Positions 34,787 to 45,135 of a stretch of 64,000 nt of DNA are shown here, one piece after another; position 1 is the stretch's first letter, and the number at the start of each line of letters is the position of its first letter. Below the pieces are notes generated by a model. The model made no database searches, was not told where the DNA came from, and saw only the letters and a program-made list of their open reading frames with translations. Where the stretch lies: the NCBI GenBank assembly GCA_902651635.1, contig CACRSC010000019.1:186001-250000 (forward strand), given 5' to 3'. The translations under genes were made by a program, and so were the position numbers. The DNA comes from Mastigamoeba balamuthi. Its lineage: Eukaryota; Evosea; Mastigamoebida; Mastigamoebidae.

Positions 34787-37700
34787 ATGACCGTTTCTCC
34801 CTCGATGCATCGTCGCAAGGCCTCCGAGCCCCCCCGGCCACCGGCCTCCAACACCGCTCCCAGCGGAGCACTGGGCGGCCTGGGCCTGGGGTCGTCGCCG
34901 CCGTCGCAGTCGCCGCCGCTGCTGCCGACGGGGTCGCCAGTGCCGCTGAGCCCGCTGTCGTCGCCGCACAGGAACAGCCTCGCCCCCCTGATGCCCCTCA
35001 GCGGCAGCCCCCGCTGCTCCAAGTCCCTCTCCCCCTCGTGTGAGTGCCTCCCCTCCCCGTTCTCTCCCTTCTCTCCCCCCTCCCCTCGTGAGCCTTGCTT
35101 TGCATTGGCTCGTTGCATTTCCCTGGGTGGAAGCCAGTTGCATCTTTATCCGAATATCGTGCGAATAACAATTGACATGCCGGTTTCTGGACGGTTTTCT
35201 CTCCCTAGCAGCTTTCGGCCCAGGGCCCAGGGCCGACCCGCTGAAGGAGCTGTGGACAAACAAGATGACCCCGGACGCGTTTGTGCAGACGGTGGAGTCG
35301 GCGCCGCCAGAGCAGAGGCGCCACTGGCTCCGACAGGTCCTTTCCCCAGAGCACCCTCTCCCAGCAACTCATTGCCTCTTCTGGGCAGATGGCCGTCGAG
35401 TTCCTCAAAGCTGGCTCCTTCCTTCGGATCTCCAACGAAATCGACATGAGAAAATCAGTTGACGTGATCGTGCACGTGCGCCGACATCCCGGAGAGGCCA
35501 TTCAGACCAATGACGCTGCGTCCTCCCTCCCTCTGCTCGAACAGGAGACGTGCCAGGCGCTGCAGTGCGACAGGGCGACACTGTTCATGGTGGACGCCAA
35601 GAACGCCCAGCTCGTGTCGCTCCACCCCAAGGTCTCGCAGGGCCAGACGATCAAGTCGCCCCTCAGCACGGGCATCGCCGGCCATTGCGCCACCACCGGC
35701 GAGGTCCTCAACGTCCCCGTGCGCACACGCCGCCATCCTCGCCTTCCCCGGCCCTCCGCGCCAGCCTAGCTGGTCGCGAATGCCCACGTCTCACACGACA
35801 TGCAGGACGCGTACGCGGACAAGAGGTTCAACGCGGCGGTGGACAGGCGCTCGGGGTACAAGACTACGTCGCTGCTGTGCTACCCCGTCCGCAACCGCGA
35901 GGGCAAGATCATCGCCGTCATCGAGGCGCTGAACAAGCAGAACGGGCAGAACTTCACCCCCGAGGACGAGCTCATCCTCAACGTCATTGCACAGCAGGCA
36001 TCCGCGGCACACACGGAGCGCACACCAACTCCTCACGGGGGCTCGGCTGCGCAGGTGGGGATCTCGCTGGAGAACACGCACGCGTTCCAGGAGGCGGTGC
36101 GGGAGAAGCAGAAGGTGCGGGCGCTGCTCAAGCTGACGCGGGACACGATCACCAAGGTCATGGACACCAACAAGCTGATAAAGACGGTCATCAAGAAGGC
36201 TCGAATGCTGCTCGAGGCCGACAGGGCGTCGCTCTTCGTCACGGACAAGGGCAAGCAGCAGCTCTGGACCGTCGTAGCCGACTCCTCGGGCCCCATTCGA
36301 ATGCCGCTGGCCACCGGCATCGCTGGGTGAGTGCCCACGGCCACTCGCCCCAGCATTCAGCTGACCACGTGGGGTCTGGCGCAGAATGTGCGCGTCCCAG
36401 AACAAGATCGTTAACCTCGAGGACGCCTACGCGGACCCTCACTTCAATCGCCAAATCGACAAGGAGTCAGGCTACCGGACAAAGGTGCGGTTCCACTGTT
36501 TCTAGTGCTCCAATTGACGCTACTTGGGCTCTCGCAGACGCTCCTGTGCTGCCCGATTCAGGTGCCCACTTTCCTCGTTTCCCCTGCTCCCTCTGAGACT
36601 GTTGCAGAGCAACAAGGGCGAGGCGCTGGGCGTTGTGCAGATGATCAACAAGAAGGACGGAGGGCCGTTCATGAAGGACGACGAGGAGCTGCTGACGGGC
36701 TTCTGCGCGCAGGTCGCACTGGCCCTTGAGACGGCGGCTCTCTTCCGCGAGATCAACGACACGAAGCTTCTGCTCGAGGGGATCATGGGGAGTATCAACC
36801 ACCTGATCATCACGCTCGAGGACGCGGGGACTCTGGTGCAGGCCAACAAGGACCCGGCCAACCTGCTGGGCATCCCGCGCAGCCAGATGGCGGCCCAGAA
36901 CTACAAGACGTTCTTCTCGGCAAACCCCAAGGTTAGGCCACTGTCCCACCCCCTGCGCTAACTCTCCGGATACAGCTCGCTTCAGACATTCAGACAGTGT
37001 ACACTAAGTGCTCTGGGGTCACTGAGAGGGACTACGTGTTCCACAAGCCAGACGGGAAGGCAAGCACTGTTCCGCCTCCCAGAGGTCTCACCCAAAGCAC
37101 GGCAGACTGTGAACCTGAGCTATAGCATCGTTCCGCTCGAGTCCACCAACGTGCTGACCGCTTCGTTCCGCATCCGTGGCGTCGTAGTCATATTCGAGGA
37201 CCTGTCCACCCAGCAGCAGCTCCTTTCCACTCTGGGAATGTAGGCTTCCAGGACGGGGAGGCGTCCCTGCTCACAGCGCACCGCAGGTACATGTCCCCCG
37301 AGCTGGCGATTGAGGTGGTGAAGGACGGCGGCACGAAGCTGGGCGGGAGTGAGTCCGAGGCGACGGTGCTCTTCACTGACCTGCGGGACTTCACTTCCCT
37401 CTCTGAGTACACTAGTCTCCTGCGACCCTCACAAAGCCTGACGGCGGAACAACGCACAGGAAAATGAGCCCGCAAACCACCGTCGACCTGCTCAACGATT
37501 ACTTCGGGCGGATAGGAACGGCCATCGTACGCGAGAACGGGACTATTAACAAGTTCCTCGGAGATGGCCTGATGGCTGTCTTCGGGATCCCAATACCGTG
37601 CGTACAACAGTACATCGGCTCGTGCGCCCCCCTCAACACGCAGCTGCAGTGGCGAGAGGGATGCGGAGCAGGCGTGTATGGCCGCCCTCCGCATTGTGGG

Positions 37701-38423
37701 GAGCATCGAGGAGTGGAACAAAGAGCGCCAGAGGCAGAACCAGACAACGATCCGCTTGGGCATCGGCATCAACACGGGGCGAGTGCTGAGTGGTAACCTC
37801 GGCTTCGAGAAGCGCATGGAGTACACCGTAGTGGGCGACGAGGTGAACACGTGCTCCCGCATCGAGAGCATCACCAAGGTGTACGGAGCTCAGGTCCTCA
37901 TCTCGGCAGGGACGTTTGACAAGGTGCATTCACCACACCCTCTGGCTCGCCGCCACTGAACTGTTCCGTTTGCTGCGACTCGAAGGTCAAGGACAAGTTC
38001 GTCACCAGAGAGGTGGATGCAGTGCAGCTAGTTGGGAAGCACCACCCGATCGTCGTGCACGAGCTCATTGCACACCGCTGTGCGTGATTTTGTGCACCCA
38101 CGCAAGAGCTCAGTCTCCCCCTTCTCAGCCCATAAGTTATCTGAGGAGATGATCTCTGCGATGGACCACTTTGCCGCAGGGCGGAGCTACTACTGGTGCC
38201 CCCCGGTCCCCAGAATCGCATCTCTCCCCGTTCAAAGCCACTGGACTGACCTGAGCTCCCATTCAGCAAAGGGGAGTGGGACGCAGCCATATTCGAGTTC
38301 CACACAGCGTGGGAGGACGCGCAGGATCCCGTGTCGCGTGTCTTCCTCGACCGCTGCCGTGCGTTCAAGAAGCGGCCACCAAAGCCGGGCTGGAGCGGCG
38401 TGTGGGAGATGGACACCAAGTGA
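34787..38423 (+). CDS. Adenylyl cyclase, class III, GAF-GAF-PAS-cyclase (CyaB1-like)
   Basis: Makes cAMP from ATP, by prediction. After a Ser/Pro-rich N-terminus and a helical segment there are two GAF domains. GAF-A has GHCATTGEVLNVPDAYADKRFN and NKQNGQNFTPEDE; GAF-B has GIAGMCASQNKIVNLEDAYADPHF and NKKDGGPFMKDDE. Both are the NKxnFx3DE motif of cyclic-nucleotide-binding GAFs. A PAS-like stretch follows (TLVQANKDPANLLGIPRSQM). The catalytic domain shows VLFTDLRDFTSLSE (metal Asp pair), INKFLGDGLMAVFG (adenine-selecting Lys), YTVVGDEVNTCSRIE (Thr, transition-state Asn and Arg). The Lys/Thr pair is the class IIIb adenylyl type. First exons: 34787-35039, 35209-35336, 35389-35475, 35545-35718, 35806-35997, 36055 on; intron 35998-36054 is GC-AG. 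The tail ends WEMDTK. Confidence 0.9.
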
Positions 38424-39500
38424 GTTCAGACAGCGGCAGTCTTGCCGGGAAGACAGCCCGCAACTCAGAGTGTACAATGTACAGGCACGCCAAGCCGTGC
38501 TCAGCTGTTCTCTTCTACCGCCCTTGGCAGAGTCACCCGGGCCACTCGTAGACGGGGCGCCAGTCACCAATAGGGCCAGCACTTGCACATGTGGGACAAG
38601 CAAGCGAATTTCAGATATTGTGTGGTTAGGGTGCCCAGCTCAGTTGGTGTGCCTCTTCGAGGGGCCAATGAGACCGCTGGGAATCAGGGCGGGTGTGCGG
38701 CTGCAGTAGTCCTCGTACTCCTTGCCGAACTGCTTGCGCATCATGGCCTCCTCCTTGTTCCAGCGGACCAGCCACATGGCCGCCATCGCCGGCACAACGG
38801 TCCAGCCAGCGACCCAGTTGCGGACCAGCAGCGGCTGCGTCAGGGAGGACAGCCAGATGGCCGCGTACATGGGGTGGCGCACAGCCGCGTAGACCCCGCT
38901 GGTCACCAGCGAGTGGCCCTCGCGGACCCTGAGCACGACACTCCAGTTCAGCCCCAGGTCGGCGAGGCTGCGCCACAGGAGCCACAGGAACGGCACCTGC
39001 AGGGCCGCTGCGGCTGCCGAGGCCCAGGCGGGCACCGTGGCGACGTCGGCCAGCGAGAGCGGCCCCGCGTGGCCCAGCAGGCAGAGGGCGATGACGTAGG
39101 ACATGGGCACGAACGACTCGGCGGCGAACATGAGGCCGAAGACGAGGCTGTCCAGCAGGTCCGTGTGGTTGCTGGCGCAGACGTTGCGGCGGTTGCGCGC
39201 GGCGTAGGACGAGCGGATGGCGCTCCTGGCGAGGAACGAGGCGACGTAGACCGCCTCGGGCCACGGGACGTGGTGCAGCTGTATCATTTTCTGCCTGGTG
39301 GGAATAGCGACTGAGCTCTTTGCTTGTGCGCAAGAAGATCCGGACCGTTTGGAGAAGAGCTACCGAGAGGCGGTGTGGGTGAGTCATCAGGATTTCCCTC
39401 TGTTCCATACATTCGACAGGAAAAGCGCACAAGGTGCACCCAGAGCCGTTGCTGACTGAGGCACAATTCGATCTTGCAGGATAAATATCGGCAAGCAACT
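38341..39500. repeat. Tandem duplication, unit 1
   Basis: Contains the last ~80 bp of the cyclase coding sequence, its 3' flank and the first methyltransferase-like gene plus its 5' flank. It is homologous in direct orientation to about 39830-40975. Shared landmarks include the cyclase tail (ttcaagaag, gagtt, cagcggc), the methyltransferase ORF, and gagctcttt, aaaagcgcaca and gataaata in the upstream flank. Confidence 0.8.
38640..39287 (-). CDS. Isoprenylcysteine carboxyl methyltransferase-like membrane protein, copy 1
   Basis: 215 residues from ATG 39287, one exon. Several hydrophobic segments (LVFGLMFAAESFVPMSYVIALCLLG; ALQVPFLWLLW; PLLVRNWVAGWTVVPAMAAMWL) and the ICMT/PEMT-type SAM-binding tail: TSGVYAAVRHPMYAAIW ... 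NKEEAMMRKQFGKEYEDYC. In ICMT the RHPxY and EE...FG.EY..Y motifs bind SAM and the substrate is prenylated cysteine; in related bacterial-type proteins the substrate is unknown. It ends close downstream of the convergent cyclase gene. The second copy lies 1.5 kb away. Confidence 0.8.
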   Translation of the reverse strand: MIQLHHVPWPEAVYVASFLARSAIRSSYAARNRRNVCASNHTDLLDSLVFGLMFAAESFVPMSYVIALCLLGHAGPLSLADVATVPAWASAAAAALQVPFLWLLWRSLADLGLNWSVVLRVREGHSLVTSGVYAAVRHPMYAAIWLSSLTQPLLVRNWVAGWTVVPAMAAMWLVRWNKEEAMMRKQFGKEYEDYCSRTPALIPSGLIGPSKRHTN

Positions 39501-39514
39501 GGCCACAGTGCCCA

Positions 39515-39815
39515 TTCTGCACTGACTGCCCGACCTCCGAATCGACATCCGTCCCCTCTGTGCTCGCGCCGTTCCGATGAGGGATGCAGCCGCAGAGCCA
39601 CGATGCGGAGCAGCAATGCCGAGGGGGGGATTAAGGGCTGAGAGTGTCTCGCGTGGCGCTCCCCACCGCGGTGGCCCGCGCTCGGAGGGCAGCGCAAAGC
39701 AGCCCCTGTCTCGCAGAGCAAAACTAGATAGAAGCCGAGCCCGCTCTCTGTTAGTGCCCCAGCGCAGAGCAACTACCTCACTAAGACACCGCAGCCTCCA
39801 GCGTCTGCGCGGATT
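39515..39815 (-). pseudogene. Inverted fragment of the neighbouring coiled-coil/cyclase-like gene
   Basis: The plus strand here matches the minus strand of about 42335-42000, covering an intron end and the start of an exon of the gene at 40994-44810. Matching anchors include cactgactg, gcagccgcagagcca, ctccccaccgcgg, gagggcagcgcaaagcagc, gaagccgagcccgctctc and gtgccccagcgcagagcaac. The copy has many small gaps and is not expected to be functional. Its orientation is opposite to that of the parent. Confidence 0.8.
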
Positions 39816-39829
39816 CAACTCGACCAAAT

Positions 39830-40975
39830 GGCCGTCACAAAGAGCCCGGTGCCGGGCATTCAAGAAGAGGCCGCTAGAGTGGTGTATGGGATGGCCAACA
39901 AATGAGTTTAGGCAGCGGCGGTCCGGCCACCGAGAAAGCCAGCAACTCTGAGTACAATGCAGAGGGTACACCAAGCCGTTCATTATCTGTTCTGCCAAGA
40001 CACTGGCCCTTGACAGAACAGACGGTCGTTAGGACAGAGCGCCGAGAGGCAATAACCGATTATTGTGTAGTGGCCAGCAATTGTGCCTATGTTGGGTAAT
40101 GCGCAACTCAGTTGGTGTGCCTCTTCGAGGGGCCAATGAGACCGCTGGGAATCAGGGCAGGAGTGCAGCTGCAGTAGTCGTCGTACTCCTTGCCGAACTG
40201 CTCGAGCATCATGGCCTCCTCCTTGGGCCTGCGGACCAGCCACATGGCCGCCATTGCCGGAACAACGGCCCCGCCTGCGATCCAGTTGCGGACCAACAGC
40301 GGCTGAGTCAGGGCGGCCAGCCAGATGGCCGCGTACATGGGGTGGCGCACAGCCGCGTAGACCCCGCTGGTCACCAGCGAGTGCCCCTCGCGGACCCTGA
40401 GCACGGCACTCCAGTTCAGCCCCAGGTCTGCGTGGCTGCGCCAGAACAACCACAGGAACGGCACCTGCAGGGCCGCTGCGGCTGCCGAGGCCCAGGCGGG
40501 CACTGCGATGTCGGCGAACGAGAGTGGCCCCGTGTGGCCCAGCAGGCAGAGGGCGAACACGTAGGTCATGGGGAGTATCATCTCCGTCGCGAACATGAGG
40601 CCGAGCACGAGGCTGTCCATTAGGTCTGTGCGGCTGCTAACAGATACGTTGCGGCGGTTGCGCGCGGCGTATGGAGAGCGGATGGCGGTCATCGAGAGGA
40701 ACGAGACGACATAGACGGCCTCGGGCCACGGAAATGCGATCATTTCTCCCTGGCAAGAATAGCTGAGCTCTTTGTTGTGTCTGAGGAGATCTGCAAACAC
40801 GGAGCCGGCGTTCCAAGCGCGGTGGATTTGCGTTTTTCACGGACACGTGGTGGACTGTCATTACTTGTTTTCTCGGTTCCATCAGTTCCACGGGAAAAGC
40901 GCACAACACGAGAGGTGCACCCCACCCCCCAAGAGCCGTTGCTGTCAACGTCATAACGCTGTTATCGAGATAAAT
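39830..40975. repeat. Tandem duplication, unit 2, starting with a cyclase 3'-end fragment
   Basis: Direct repeat of unit 1. The first ~80 bp (39830-39905) resemble the last coding bases of the cyclase (reading about ...FKKRP...W..., with an altered ending) and are orphaned here without the rest of that gene. The methyltransferase copy and its upstream flank follow. Divergence between units is moderate, with small gaps, so the duplication is not very recent. Confidence 0.8.
40108..40743 (-). CDS. Isoprenylcysteine carboxyl methyltransferase-like membrane protein, copy 2
   Basis: 211 residues from ATG 40743 (MIAFPWPEAVYV). Collinear with copy 1 over the full length, with the same SAM-binding tail (TSGVYAAVRHPMYAAIW; PKEEAMMLEQFGKEYDDYC) and an identical C-terminus (SGLIGPSKRHTN). 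Differences are spread and mostly conservative, and the frame is intact, suggesting selection on both copies. The start is shorter than copy 1 by four residues. Function as for copy 1; whether the two differ in substrate cannot be seen. Confidence 0.8.
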   Translation of the reverse strand: MIAFPWPEAVYVVSFLSMTAIRSPYAARNRRNVSVSSRTDLMDSLVLGLMFATEMILPMTYVFALCLLGHTGPLSFADIAVPAWASAAAAALQVPFLWLFWRSHADLGLNWSAVLRVREGHSLVTSGVYAAVRHPMYAAIWLAALTQPLLVRNWIAGGAVVPAMAAMWLVRRPKEEAMMLEQFGKEYDDYCSCTPALIPSGLIGPSKRHTN

Positions 40976-40993
40976 AGGCAATCACTGAACGCT

Positions 40994-43900
40994 TCAGAAG
41001 CGGTTGCTGGGATGAACAGGCATTCCGAGCAGCGGCAGGACCAGCGACTCGGTCTTGCGAGCTGTGCCTCCGCCTCCGTCGGCCCCCGCGCCAGCAGCGG
41101 GGCCGCCCTGCTGCTTCCTACTGGCGTCGTACTGGCTCCCCAGCACCGCCTGCGCGGGCACCCTGGCAGAGATGAGGTCTTGGTTGGCCACGGGGCCCCC
41201 CTGGAGCAGCAGCTGCCCGAAGAGCTCCACCTGCTGCGCGCTGATCCCCAGCAGAGGAACGGTCCTCTCCTGCCTCTCCTGCAAACAAGCGAACATCAGG
41301 CCACGTCGGGAGCAGAGGGAGCAGCGCGATATCGGCACATTGCGCACCGCGGTGGCATCGGGGCCCGCGGGCTTGGGCGCGGCCCCGGGGGCAAGTGGCG
41401 GGAGCGAGAGCTCGGAGCCCTCGGCGGGCCCAGCGGGCTTGCAGGCGAAGGCCCCAGACCACATCTCCTCCAGCACTGACTGCATCTTGATCCCGGCCTC
41501 CACGACCAGCACGCGGTCCAGCCCGGCCCCGGGCTTCTTCTCCCGGTTGCTCTGCGCCTGCGTGATGTCCATGGACGACATGCGGAGCTTCTTGGCCAGT
41601 GTCAGGGCCTCGCGGGGCCGCGGGGGCCGAATCGCAGGCGCCAGGGCAGCGGGGCTCAGGTTCACCGCCGAGGGGCGCGGTGCCGAGCTCTTGAGAGGGC
41701 ACACAGCGATGAGGGCGCACGACTTCTGCAGGTGCTCAGTCTCCTCGCGGATCTTGGACTTGCGCAGCGACATGGGCTTGCGGTCGTCGCGCTCCGTCGG
41801 TAGCGGGCTCTCGCCCACCTGTGGGGCAGGCCCTCTGGCGGCGTCCCGTTCCCGCTCCTTCTCTCTCACCTGCTGCGGCTGCAGTGGCGGCATACGCGTC
41901 GCCGCTGGCGCCGGGGCCTCCTTGTCAAGCGCGGCCACTGCGGGCTTGGTCTCCTCTGCCTCCCTACGCTCCTGCTCTGCCTCGACCCTTGCCGCTGCTC
42001 GCGTGGCGCTGGAGGCCGCGGCGTCCGAGGGCTCCTCGGCGAGGTCGTTGCTCTGCGCTGGGGCACTGACGGAGAGCGGGCTCGGCTTCTTGGGCGCTTT
42101 GCTCTGCGAAACAGGGGGCGCTGCTTTGCGCTGCCCTCTGTTCGCAGGGCGAGCTCGGGCAGCCGCGGTGGGGAGAGCCAGGCGGGACTCCGAGCCCTTG
42201 GTATCCGCCCCGCTTGGCTTTGCTGCCCTCGCCGAAGCCTGCTGCTCCGAGTCCTGGCTCTGCGGCTGCTGCCCTCCCATCGACGCGAGCTCGTCGGGGA
42301 CAGACGCCGACTAGGAGGCCGGTCAGTCAGTGTAGCGCTGAGGGCTCTCGCTAACCTTTCGAACTGTGCTCCTGGCACTCGAGCTCCCGGCCTCGCTCCC
42401 GGCGGACCGCTCGAGGCCTAGCTTGGGGACGACGCCCAGAAGCTGCCTGGCGGTGTCGGGGTCCATGTCGTCCAGCGTCTCGTCGATGTCGAAGAACCGC
42501 GCAGGCGAGTCCGAGCGAGAGACATACGGGCGTGCGTCGTCGCGGGAGACGAAAGGATTGGTGTCTGGCCGCGTCGGGACAGCGGACGGGGCCCGCGTCA
42601 CCCCGTCGTCCCCTCGCAGCGCGCGCTTCTGCGCCACGTGCGTGATCTCCTCCACCGTCCCCGGGCCCTCGACGTACTTCGAGGGTATCGAACTCTGAAG
42701 AACCGACAACGTGTCAACCGCACAAGCAGTGCAGGGGCCAACCGTGCGGGGGACGGACCTTGACGACATCGTCGTAGAACTCAAGCTGGCGCTTGAGCAC
42801 CGAGTTGCTGGCGATCGCGGCCCGCTGGCGCTGTTCCGAGGCGAGGGCCTTCTTGAGCGCCTTCATCTGCGCGCGCTCGATCGACTGCTTCTCTAGCTCG
42901 AGCCGCGCCAGCACCTGGAAGCACCTCGCGCGCACCGCGGCCAGCTTGCAGTCGAGGTCCGACACCACGGCCTGCATCCGCGCGAGCTCCGCGTTGGACC
43001 TCACCTGCGGGCATCGCGCGACGTCCATCTCCGCGCGGATCAGGAGGTTCTTGGAGTCGCGCGCGGCGGAGGCGGCGGCCTCGACGACCTTGGAGATTCG
43101 CCTCTGGTGCGTCATGAAGTGCTCGATGTTGCCCTGGGCCTGCAGCAGCGCCGCGGACGTCGCCGTGCGGTCGTGCATCGTCAGCGCGATGATGTCGCGG
43201 AACTGCGCGTCGGGCCCGCACTCGCTTACGAGAGTGCGCTGCAGGGCCTCGGCCTCGCGCTTGAGCGGGTGCAGCCTGGACGAGGCGATGATGCTCTCGG
43301 ACTGCAGTGCCTCGTACGTGCCCTCGTCGACGCGCAGCGCGTGCTCGCGCTGTGCCACGAGCTGCTTGAGCCTCGCGAGCACCTGCGCGGGGTCCTCAAT
43401 CTCCACAACCCTGCGCTCTACCTGCTGCGCGCCCTGCTTCTGCTGCTGTTGTTGCTGCGGAGGCGGCGGCCGGCGGACGGCAGCCTCCCGCTTGAGGGCG
43501 GACTTGAGGACGACCTCGAAGACCTCCTCCTCCGCATCGTCGCCGCGGACTTTGCAGACGCCGAACTCGCGAGCGCTGTAGTCACACGAGGAGCTGGCGG
43601 GCAGCGCAGAGGCCAGCTGGCTGCTGCAGAGCAGCTGGCCGGCGCCGGCGAAGCGCAGGATCCACCGCGCGCGGTCCGCGGACCCGCCGGCGGACGCCCC
43701 GAAGCAGAGCCGCGGGCCGCGGGCGACGGTGGCGCCGCAGACGACCTCCTCGGCGGCGAGCGGGTGGCGGAGGACCTGCTCGGGCCACTCGCAGTTGCGC
43801 AGGTACTCGGCGACGCCCAGGCAGAACGCCACGCAGTGCTCGGCCGTGTGGAACGACAGCACGTGCGCGTCGTCCGCGTCCGAGGGCGCGCGCACCTCCG

Positions 43901-44810
43901 CGCCCGCGTGCTCGGCGCACTTGGCCCGCAGCGCCGCGCTGATCGTCCGCTGCGCCAGCGCCATCGCCGCCGGCGCGTGCGCCCACAGCGCGTCGGCGCC
44001 GTGCACCCCGCACGCCGCCACGTACTCGAGCGCCGGCACCTGCTGCCGCGGCCGCAGCGCCCGCACCGAGGCCTCCGCGCGCGCCACCTGCCCGATGCCC
44101 TCGCGCACCGCCGGCAGCCGCGCGCTCAGCTCCGCGATCGCGCGCTCGCGCTCCTCGCAGCGCGCCGTCTCCGCAGCGATGCGCGCCCGCAGCTCCGCGC
44201 TGGCCGCCGTCACCGCGGACAGCCGCGCGCTGGGGCCCCGCGCCTCCGACAGCGCCCGCGCGGCCTCGTCGCGGGCCCTCCGCGCCCCCTCGACGCCCGC
44301 GGCCGCCCGCACCATCTCCGCCTCCGCGGACGCCCTCTCGGACTCGGCCGCGCGCATCCGCGACGCCACGTCATCGACGTCCGCGGAGGCGCGGGCGCGG
44401 GACTCGCGGGCCGCGGAGACGGCGGAGGCGGCGTCGTCGATGGCGCGCTCGAGCGAGCGGGCCTGGCGCTCCGCAGAGGCCGCCGCGGAGGCGAGGGCGT
44501 CGGCGCGCAGCCCGCAGGCGGCGCAGGCGGTGATGACGCGGTGGTCGCGGTCGGCGGCGGAGGCGGAGTCGCGGAGGGCTGCGAAGTCGCCGGGGAGAGA
44601 GCGGGCGCGGGCGAGGAGGGCGCCGATCTCGGAGGTGAAGGAGAGCCAGTGCTCGGCGGAGCACGGCGCCGTGACGTCGGCTGTCGTGTCCGTGGGTGGC
44701 GGTGGAGGCGCGTGTCCGTGTAGCACGCGGGTTGCCCGAATCGGGTCGGAAGCGTCAAAAATGATAAAACGGGGAGGTACGGTAGAAAGGGCCTGTCCTT
44801 GATCAATCAT
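40994..44810 (-). CDS. Coiled-coil protein with degenerate class III cyclase-like domain
   Basis: Four or more exons. Exon 1 (44810 to about 42760) encodes a long Ala/Arg/Glu coiled coil (residues about 60-250). Then comes a domain aligning with class III cyclases: VHGADALWAHAPAAMALAQRTISAAL, VLSFHTAEHCVAFCLGVAEYLRNCEWPEQVLRHPLAAEE (abridged), RGPRLCFGA, GAGQLLCSSQLASAL. These match the usual ALW..., F-T-ED-V-FCL-VQ, WPE-LL-HP, RGPRVRMG and GGQVLCSS blocks. The metal Asp residues, the GD turn and the Asn/Arg pair are missing, so catalysis is unlikely. A second coiled coil follows, then Ser/Pro/Ala-rich sequence to the end, with in-frame intron about 41281-41349. It may be a regulatory partner or scaffold; this is inference. 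Confidence 0.7.
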
Positions 44811-45135
44811 TTTTTCTCTCGGTGAGATTCAGTCTGCCATTGTTGCGCATGAAGCTGAAGGGGCGCCTTTTGAGCCTATTGCAGGGGATCCCCTTTCGCG
44901 TGGTGCGTGATGAATGCTCCATTAGGCGACAATGGTAACCCAGAGATTAGTCTGAGGGGCCTTGTGGTCAACACATGCCACCGTCGACGTCGACTGGCAG
45001 CACCACCCGTGCTGCGTTTGTTGAATAGGAATGCTCGGGTTTTTGGAACAGTGTATGGGATGCCGTAACACGCAAATTGCCGAGTTGAGTTGTGAAATGG
45101 GGAAAATTCGGTGACTGGGGCTGGTCAGTGTCTCG
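44811..45135. other. Intergenic region
   Basis: About 325 bp between the start of the coiled-coil/cyclase-like gene and the stop of the AT-hook gene. Moderately AT-rich. Nothing recognised. Confidence 0.4.
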
